64,000 bases of DNA from Cristatella mucedo (taxonomy: Eukaryota > Bryozoa > Phylactolaemata > Cristatellidae). Below the pieces are notes generated by a model. It was not told the DNA's origin. It did no database searches and saw only the letters and a list, made by a program, of their open reading frames with translations. Location of the stretch: positions 2,374,001 through 2,438,000 of the forward strand of contig WPIO01000047.1 of the NCBI GenBank assembly GCA_009760855.2. Reading direction: 5' to 3'. Every line of letters begins with the position of its first letter. Within the stretch, counting starts at the first letter, position 1. Shown here one piece after another: positions 55,908 through 64,000 of this stretch. The position numbers and the translations under genes are program-made.

Positions 55908-57130
55908 TTTTAACAATAACAATAATAAATTTGATAAAGCGCCGTCGTATATCTCATTATCTCTTAGGTACTTTACAATTGCAAAAAAGAAGCACAATCG
56001 AATGGTTATTTGTAGCATGCTCTATAAAAATACAAGAACAACATCAATTGGGCTGACAGGAGCAGGGACAGCATGCAAGTATGGTTAAGGGCAGCATGCA
56101 CAATATCAGCACACATATGCACATAAAAAACGAGTCAGAGGAATCCACTATTGCTTTGATAAATAGATACTTTTTGTTTCTTTTTAAATGCAGTTTAGTC
56201 AGAAGATATCTTCACGTCAGTTGCGAGTGAGTTTCGGGCTTTTTTCGCTTACGTACTAAAGGTTCCATAGGGTTTTAGATTTGTACAATGTATAGGTAAG
56301 CACTGTAATTCCGAAAAGTGGGTTATGCGATGCTTAGGCTGGTGGGCGAGTACATCTAATTGGGAGCAGGATCTGAAAAATTAAGGGACCTAAAAGTAAG
56401 TGAAAAACCTTGTAGTCGATGCCTTGCCATACTGGGAGTAACTGCCAGCCGCTAGAAGGGGTAAGATGTGGCAACTGCGAAGCTTACGACAGACAAGCCT
56501 AACTGCAGAGTCTTGAAATTGATCTAAGTTCCTGAGTACATTGGCCGGTCGACCAGCAAGCAGTGAGCTACAGAAATCAAGACAGGATGTCAACAATGCG
56601 TGTATCAATTTAGATTAGGTATCCCTATTTTAACCAGCCCGAATTTTAACATGGTTATGTAGCTTAAAGTAGGCACACTTGAATGTGGAGCCGATATGTC
56701 GTCAAATAAAAGGTCACATCGGAACATGACTCCTAAATTTTGTGCTTATTCAACAGGAGATATGCAGGCACAGCCAATTTTGAGCAATAGTCTGTAAAAT
56801 TGCTGAATCACATATGGCTTGTGCATAATTAGTACGTTGGTTTCATCACCATTTAATTTAAGAATATTTGCTGACGTCTATGTAAAGACGTCCTCAATAC
56901 AGACAGCAAGGGAGTTCAGAGAATTCAAAGTGCTTGAAAGCGTGGCGGGATCAAAGCAAAGTGCAACTGAACGTGTTCAGCTTGAAAGTGAAAGCCTATA
57001 TTGTTCTTGGTAATCGCAACGGCAAGAGGGAGAGTATATACCGTATTAAAGCTTATCCAAGCACTGAACATTGAGGGACAACATATTTTAGAAGTTCATC
57101 GGATCATCTTTGTCCATGGCTTTCATTTTT
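55908..57130 (-). pseudogene. Old LINE, minus strand, copy 2 version
   Basis: Counterpart of 39,641-40,900. Here the C-terminal block reads LLTSCLDFCSSLLAGRPA and FQDSAVRLVCRKLRSCH (56,608-56,480), closer to the LINE consensus than copy 1. Confidence 0.65.
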
Positions 57131-57379
57131 GTGTTTTTTAATATTATTGATGGCTAAAGGAATCACGTTTCTTCCCAAAAACTCAAAGGTCACTTGTAGA
57201 TCAACTGGATTGGTAAATTTTAACCTAGCTATGAAGTGTTCAAGTGTTTAAATTGTTTGCTTTGAAGTGTTGCCTTGTTTGAATTAGAAGCTTGTATTTT
57301 TGGGTGAAATCTTTTGCCTCATTTCGTTGTGAAATCTAAGGGTAGATTTGTTTGCCACCGCTACAATACGTTTGGAGTT

Positions 57380-57890
57380 GCTAAATGAATGACTGTTTAC
57401 TATTTAGGCATTTTCTTTAGGACAAACATCGTACGTATCCCTCCATTGTGTGCTCCATATTACATATCAGATCGATTTCCTTACCATTGTAAGCATCATA
57501 CCACTTCCTTTTGTGTATCGTATTTTTTTTATCTATACTTCATGGGGAACCTCAAATACTTCAAAGTGTGCCATTAGTTCGTATAATTCGAAACTCCTCG
57601 ACGTGATAAAATTTCAAAAGAACCTAAAACGCATCTACCACAACATAAAATGTGTAAATGTTATTGTGCTTTGTATGCTTACGATTTACTGATAATGCGC
57701 CTACGGCAAATAATCATGTTTGCAAGATAACTTTATGTATGTCACTACAGACAATGTTTGTAGCTTGTTGGCATCGAGCTGACTACCAATAATCAAGTCA
57801 TCTTCGCACCAAACGTAAATGCCTAAGAATAAATCAAGTTACCTGAGGGTCCTATGCATATATATTATTCTTGTTATTATTGAGCATTAG
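57380..57890 (+). pseudogene. Old LINE 3' fragment (copy 2)
   Basis: Counterpart of 41,130-41,632, with YISDRFPYHCKHHTTSF and IKFQKNLKRIYHN and a worn (ATT)n end. Confidence 0.65.
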
Positions 57891-58301
57891 AAACAGTTTT
57901 TGCTGATTGTAATTTAGCAATGTTGCCCAAATCTAAACTGCATAGTACCATAATGGGGACCACAGTCTTTCACTTTGCTAGATGCACAGGGCTTGGAAGT
58001 AAGTTTTAAAATTCCTAAATTTAGCCATTTTAAAATCGAAATAATTAGCTTAAATTAAAATAAAATAACTTAAAAAAAATTTAAAAACTAGTTTAACTTT
58101 TAATTCCGAAATTAGACTTTGGTCTACTATTTCGTAGCAATATTAGGAAGAAACACTGCCAGCACTACAAAGTCTGGCATACTCATATAGCTACACTATT
58201 GGATTGACTAAGCCCTTCTCTAAGTTTCTTGTACTTCCTGCAGGCATAATAATGCTAAAAACGTACAAGTACGATTTCTAAAGGCTGTTTTTTGTCTTTA
58301 G

Positions 58302-58683
58302 AATGGCCGAAAGAAATGTTTCAATGTTTCAAAGATTTTCACGATCAGCACGTCAAGCTGATCAAGGTGGTCGACAAACTAATGAATCCAAAAGTAAAGA
58401 AACATCAACATTACCTCCGGGACAAAATGAACAAACGACAGGCCAATTGCTGAGCGGGTCAAACAAAGTGCCTCCGGATCTCAATGACCGTAATTTCATG
58501 ATAAAAGCACAGTATGCTATGGAATATGTTCTAGCCATCGACATACTGGTACAGACTTTTAAGGACGGTGGTTACACAGTGCCTATTGAAGAATTTATAG
58601 ACCAAGAACTTCGTACGATGTCTTCTTTTATCGGAATTAATTTAAGCCTTGCTCAAAAAGACATGCCTAATTCCTTGATATAA
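58302..58683 (+). pseudogene. Single exon unit, copy 2 (126-codon open ATG frame)
   Basis: Acceptor TTTTTTGTCTTTAG. An ATG frame runs uninterrupted from 58,303 to 58,683, but comparison with the array shows it is a hybrid. Its first half lies in the frame that overlaps the array's coding frame. The coding frame itself reads WPKEMFQCFKDFHDQHVKL, IKVVDKLMNPKVKKHQHY and LRDKMNKR. One missing base near 58,437 then moves the conserved second half (TGQLLSGSNKVPPDL, YVLAIDILVQTFKDGGYTVP, IEEFIDQELRTMSSFIGIN, LSLAQKDMPNSLI) into the ATG frame. So it is more likely a frameshifted exon than a new gene. Whether it is transcribed is unknown. Confidence 0.65.
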
Positions 58684-59261
58684 GTGTACTTCCATTATTG
58701 TATAAGCAAAGTTTCTTCCAAGCCATGTGAATAATACCTGCGAAATAGTTAATTAAACAGATTTTGGAGTGATTGTTGAACTGGTACAATGAGTTCATCG
58801 AGCCCAATGCTTTTTTCAATATTTTCAACTACACAGTATTCTAAACTAATCTTCATGTGCAAGCAGAAAAAGGCATTCGTTAATGTATGCAAACTTAACG
58901 ATTTCATAGCTCATCTTATACGAAAATTCCACAAACTCTAATCATTGGTGAGTGTAAATCTAAGCAAATAGCTGAACATTTCTAAATTTCATAGCTCTTG
59001 ATGCGGGAAATCATGCAACCTGGGGAAAAGAACGGCATATCGGGCGATCGCAATCCTTGGGTAATGCTAGGACTTTAATCCAAGATCTGAGATGGAAAAT
59101 GCTAAAACGTTAACAAAATCTGTTACTTGTTAACTTTGCTCGTAGGGAATTTTCGGCCATATTTCTGAATCACTAGCTCTCTCTTCGTGCCCCAATTTCT
59201 AGAGACTGTGAGGCTATTGCTGATTTTCCCACTGACTCTGAATAACTAACTTTTATAATAT

Positions 59262-59345
59262 AAATAATAATACATTTGATAAAGCGATCACTGAGAAATC
59301 AATGTCCTTCTATTCGCTTGTCGTGTGCTGTGAAGGAAGCTAATT
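59262..59345 (-). mobile_element. LINE 3'-end scrap (copy 2)
   Basis: AATAATAATACATTTGATAAA and GCGATCACTGAGAAATC; counterpart of 20,537 and 43,012. Confidence 0.6.
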
Positions 59346-60623
59346 TTTGGTTCTTTACTATGTCATCTATGATACCTAGGAATGTATGCTAAAGTCTCGG
59401 CATATTTCAGCCTCAGGGCCATTCTTGCTTACCGTCGGCTGTCAATACCTATTTATTAAAAACTTAAAACTTATAGAAAATTTAATAATCACTTGAAGTT
59501 CTTTGAAACATAAAGGTAAATGGCGTATGAGACTCTGGTAATTAATAATAACTTAGCTTAGAATCATTGAAACGACTATATACCAATATGGTCTAGGCAT
59601 ATTTCTCTTTGAACTTCAGTCGTAGTTTCAACATAGCAGATAATTCAGATTCTACAAAATATTGAATCGTTTCGTATCAATTCTTTTAGTAGAGATCGAG
59701 AAACTGTAGAGCATTTCAATTTTCAATCTTTTTTTATGACTACCGTCTGAAACCTACAAAAGCTCATTATGTAAACATCAGCAGCAGCTTGGAAATCAGT
59801 TTTCATTTCTTTATGCATGACTTTTATTGATATGACTTAAAATAGTTCTGACTCTTTGAAATACAAAAAGACGTGGTTGTTCTATAATATAGCAGCATCA
59901 CTTCAAGTATCTTGCTTCGTCTTACCTTTCTAGATCATCAAGACTAACTTTAAATCTGATAATAGTAAAACTGTCTTTTAGTCAGTCTACCAGTTTATTG
60001 AGAGTGCTATGTCTTTCAACCCACCACAATGTGACGCTTCTAACACGGCTTGATTACCTACAGGCCAACGTAACTAGAGCAACAAATATGCCTGTTATGC
60101 CGATTAGAAAATGTTATAACAGTTTTTATGTTACAAGTTGTTACTTACACAAAGGTAAGGGTCATAAAGAATTAACATGCACCCACTCAGCTAGTCACCT
60201 AGCCACGCCTACGATGCACTTTTTATCAGGATGACTGAGAGGAAGGAAGTACATTTTAGACGATACGTTGTGATAGTATTAGAACCACATTGCAAAACTC
60301 AATATCTAAATCAGGTCTTAGTATCTAAATAGGGCGAATGTATTAAGGCTGATGACAATAATATTAGTGTTCATTTCTTTAGTGCTCTAAGTACTCTACT
60401 CAACAAGTGACCTTATAGTGTACTAGAAGCGAATAATTGTTATGCATTTTTTCAAGTTTCACAAATTCGGCATATTTAGTATACGGTCAATCGAGAATGA
60501 TTTCCAAGCCAAGGGATAATTAATAACATTGGCAGGGTATCCATAAAATTTGAGAAAGGCCGGCACAACAACAAACATTCTGCCGAAAGAAATGAGAATG
60601 GTAAGGTGAAAAGCCTGTCAAGG

Positions 60624-62775
60624 AATAATAATAATATTATTAATAATGCACTTGATAAAGCGCCCTCACAGAATTCATCTTTTTCTAGGCGCTTTACATT
60701 TGCTGCAAAGTGAAATGCAATTCAATGATAAGTAAAATCATGCCAAAATACAAACAAAATGAATAAAATGGTTAGGGGTGACATGCATAGGGTCAGCATG
60801 CAAATGTGGTTAGTGGCAGCTTGCACAGTGTCAGCACGCATAAGCACATGAATGACGAATCACATGGACCCACTAAATGCTGTCCTAAATAGGTGTGTTT
60901 TTAAGTAACTTTTAAATGTGGTCAGGTCATGGGATGTTCTGACACAGGTCGGGAGGGAGTTCCAGGCATTGGGACCATACGAACTAAATGCATGGTCTCC
61001 AAAGGATTTGAGGTTTGTACGAGGTATTTGTAGACTGTTGGATTCCGAAAAGCGGGTGGTACGATGCTTGGCCTGATGGGGTAGTATATCTGAGAGATAG
61101 GTTGGAGCCATAGAATGAAGGGACCTAAAAGTGAGCGACAAAACCTTGAAGTCAATCCGTTGTTTGACTGGTAGCCAGTGCAGGTCGGCGAGAAGTGGAG
61201 TAATGTGGCAACTGCAACGCTCACGACAGACAAGCCTAGCTGCAGAGTTTTGTACCAGCTGCAATCGCCTGATCGCACATGCTGGTAGGCCAGTAAGCAG
61301 TGAGTTGCAGAAGTCGAGACGGGATGTCACGAACGCATGGACTAACTCGGACGTGGTATCCTTATCTAACCACGCCCGAATTTTAGCATTGTTATGAAGC
61401 TGAAAATCGGCAAATTTGACTGTGGAGCTGATGTGGTCGTCTAACGAGAGGTCGCTTTGGAATATGACTCCTAGATTTTGAGCTGATTTAACTGGAGATA
61501 TGCTGGCAGAGCTAATTTTGAGAGTCAGCCTTTCCAATCTCTGAATCATACAGGGTTTGCCCATAACTAGTCAGTTAGTTTTATCATCGTTTTGTTTTGG
61601 AAAATTTGCTGTCATCCATGTGCGGATGTCATCAATTCATGCAGCAAGTGAGTTGAGAGAATTTGAGGTGCTCGAAGGCTGGGAGAAATCAGAGCGAAGG
61701 TCCAAACGAGTGCCATCCGCATCGAGGTGAAAGCCTAGATTGTGCTTGGCAATCACATCAGCAAGAGGCAGAGTATAAACCGTGAAGAGAACCGGACCTC
61801 GCATGGAGCCCTGAGGTACTCCATGTTTCAGAGGTACTTCAGATGATCTGTGTCCATTCTCGGAAATATTCTGGAATATCCCACTGAGATAGGACCTAAA
61901 CCACTGCAGAGCAGTGCCAGTGATGCCCAGGTGAGATGAGAGGCGCTCTAGAAGAACTTTGTGATCCATGGTATCAAAAGCTGCCGAAAGATCAAGCAAA
62001 ACAAGCAGAGACACTCTACCCATGTCTGCATTCCTAAGTAGTTCGTTGTATACCCGAAGCAGTGCTGACTCTGTGGAGTGATTATCTCTAAAGCCAGACA
62101 AGAACTTACTAGCAAGGTGTGAGGTTTCGATATACGAGTTCAGCTGGTCTGCCACGGCCAGTTGCAGTCTATTTGATAGAAATGGTAAAAGGGAGACTGG
62201 GCGGTAGTTGCTTAAGTTCTGTTGGTCTGGTGTCGATTTCTTGAGAAGTGGCCTGACTACAGCTTTTTTGAAAATTGCTTGGACATGACCTGAGGCTAAT
62301 GACATATTAATGATGTTAGTTGTGCATGGCAGCAGCAGATCAATGCAACGTAGGAGCAGGACAGTGGGAATAGGGTCGAGAGAACTTTTAGTCTTCTTTG
62401 ATTGAGATACGAAATTTAGGAATAGATCACATAGTGATCTGCATAAATGCAGACATTGAGGTACAGCCAGGAACCGAGGAACAGCATTCTAGTGGGGAGG
62501 TTGTCATCGCAGGAATGAATTCCCCTATCTTGTCTATCTTCTGCAAAAAGAATCGAGAGAAGCGATCGGCTAGATCATCACGAGGATCATCAGGTAAGGA
62601 GCTAATCTGAGAATTGTTTAAGAGATGGCTTATTGTCATCAGCTATTTTGGATTGTGCATCTGTAATTCAACAATGTTTCCATAGAAGCTAGACTTGGCC
62701 ATTGCTAGGATTGATCGGTACGGCCTACAGTAGTTTTCATATGCCTGTCGATGGAAAATTAGTCCGGATATTTTG
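60624..62775 (-). pseudogene. LINE ORF2 remnant, copy 2 version, 5' part deleted
   Basis: On the minus strand: RT from FKKAVVRPLLKKSTPDQQNL through NYRPVSLLPFLS, FRDNHSTESALLRVYNELL, LLDLSAAFDTMDHKVLLERL and HGVPQGSMRGPVLF in one open frame (62,305-61,637). The catalytic box is DADG for YADD. The C-terminal frame (61,564-60,860) is open: KSAQNLGVIFQSDLSLDDH, LVQNSAARLVCRERCSCH and LTTFKSYLKTHLFRTAFSGS. Frames are better kept than in copy 1. The endonuclease and 5' end are removed by a deletion at 62,775 that joins it directly to the flank. Confidence 0.9.
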
Positions 62776-62780
62776 TCCTA

Positions 62781-64000
62781 AGCTTTTCGAACTCGGCTGT
62801 GGTTGCACACTTAATAAGCAACAGAAATACTATGATTAGCCGCCCTAAGCACAGGGTCAACTGGCAGTGATGATTAGTCACAGCATGCCAAATGTGGGGT
62901 CAACTAATCACGTAAAGGACGAATCAAATGGATAAACTATTTTCGTGGTGAAAACATTTGTTTTGGTTTTCTTTTTTACTTCGCGATAAAGTCAGGGGAT
63001 GTTGTGAGGCAAGTCGGAAGTCAGTTCCAGGTTTTGGTAACAAACGAACAAAAAGATTGTAGGTTGGCAGGAGACTCAAAAGAGATTTCCAAAAAAGAAT
63101 GGTATGATGCTTACCCTGGTAGGAAAGAAGATTCGATAGGAAGGCTAGAGCAAGAGAAGAATGAAGAGACGTGTCTGCGAGGGACAGAACATTGAAGTCG
63201 ATGCATCGCTTCATTGGATCCTGGCTTGGTAGGAGAGAATTGACGTGATTTCGCCACTCCCAAGCTCAAGCTGCAGACATGCCTAGCGGCTGAGTTTTTT
63301 GCCACCTGTAAGAGCCTCATTGAGCTGGCCTTTAGACCAGCAAGCAGGGAGTTTCGGAAGTCGAGACGGGATGTCACAAATGCAAGGACCTATTTAGACA
63401 TGGAATTCCTGTCTATTGCAGCAGTTTTTTTTTATCAAAGTTGTATAGCTGAGAGTGTTGGCCGACTTGGCTGTTGAGTTTATTTGGTCGTCTTAGAAAA
63501 GACGACTTTGCAACAAGATGTTCAATTTCGAAATGCGTCAGCTCGATACTTGAGCTGGCAGAGCCGATCGGGAGCTTTAACGCTGTTTTTATCGGGATCT
63601 TGCTTAGTTTGCATGTAATCAGTACGTTGGTTCTAATCAAGATTCACTTCAATGAATTTTACTGCCATACATGTGTGGATTGAGTCAATACATGCATCAA
63701 TAAAGTTGAGAGAATACGACGTACTAAAGAACTGGAGCAATCAAAGCAATGGTACAAGCAAATGTAATTTGTATAGATGTGAAATCCTAGATTGTGCTCG
63801 GCAATCACATCGGCAAGTGGAAAAGCATGAACCGAGAAAGGAACGGGAAAAAGCACAGCATCTTGAAGTACCTAATACTCCAGATGAGTCTTTGATTATC
63901 TGTGCTCATTCACATCCACGCTCTGGAGTATCTCAAGGAGAAAACATTTAAACAATTGCAATGCAGTGCCAGTGATGCCCAGATGAGATGTGTGACGCTC
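62781..64000 (-). pseudogene. Old LINE, minus strand, copy 2 version (continues past the edge)
   Basis: Counterpart of 48,321-49,541 and of 22,430-23,620. Minus-strand landmarks: TSRLDFRNSLLAGL near 63,377 and KNSAARHVC. The 3' terminus was lost in the deletion at 62,775. Confidence 0.7.

Larger units (their letters stand above)
50811..64000. repeat. Segmental duplication, copy 2 (runs off the window)
   Basis: A direct repeat of copy 1 (block matches are listed there). Relative to copy 1 it has two deletions (at 53,346-53,408 and 62,776-62,780), one private LINE (54,911-55,704) and an empty site at about 53,018. The last base corresponds to about 49,541 in copy 1. Confidence 0.9.

Noticed and set aside
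58303-58683. 126-codon uninterrupted ATG frame as a new gene
   Set aside because: Alignment to the array shows that its first half is in a different frame from its conserved second half, joined by a one-base deletion. It is better explained as a frameshifted exon copy.

Overview
The window looks like gene-poor, repeat-dominated, AT-rich nuclear DNA from an animal, most likely an invertebrate. This rests on many decayed CR1/L2-type non-LTR retrotransposon (LINE) fragments ending in (ATT)n, tRNA-derived SINEs, a hAT DNA transposon with an 8-bp target duplication, long trinucleotide and dinucleotide tracts, and intron-type splice acceptors. The taxon cannot be fixed from sequence alone. I found no intact host gene; every coding-like stretch is a transposon remnant or a decayed exon.

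Layout. 1-9,631: a repeat fragment shared with 31,440-31,690, a hAT element (1,444-4,883) with a broken transposase, a LINE reverse-transcriptase fragment and two SINEs. 9,632-19,978: sixteen tandem copies of a unit of about 631 bp. Each holds a splice acceptor followed by an exon-like segment of about 340-390 bp. 19,979-24,187: single-copy flank of that array with an old LINE. 24,839-25,551: a 713-bp CTG/CTA microsatellite. 25,556-33,429: LINE and SINE scraps in unrecognised DNA. 33,616-50,095 and 50,811-64,000: two direct copies of one large segment.

The central observation is a three-way paralogy. The flank of the tandem array (copy 0, 19,979-24,187) is homologous to the right parts of the two large segments (copy 1 from 42,565; copy 2 from 58,824). 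Copies 1 and 2 each carry one version of the exon-like unit (42,052-42,431 and 58,302-58,683), at the place where copy 0 carries sixteen. The unit's likely real reading frame starts two bases after the acceptor AG. In that frame 10 of 16 units have no net frameshift and the consensus is open over about 110-125 codons, yet every unit carries at least one stop or frameshift. The array therefore looks like an amplified former terminal coding exon of a gene I do not recognise.

Transposon insertions order the events. Copies 1 and 2 share a 2-3 kb LINE insertion missing from copy 0. Each of copies 1 and 2 also has a private young LINE insertion (35,821-36,552 and 54,911-55,704) whose empty site is preserved in the other copy. 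A stretch of about 683 bp that is identical between copies 1 and 2, apart from one T-run length difference, points to recent gene conversion.
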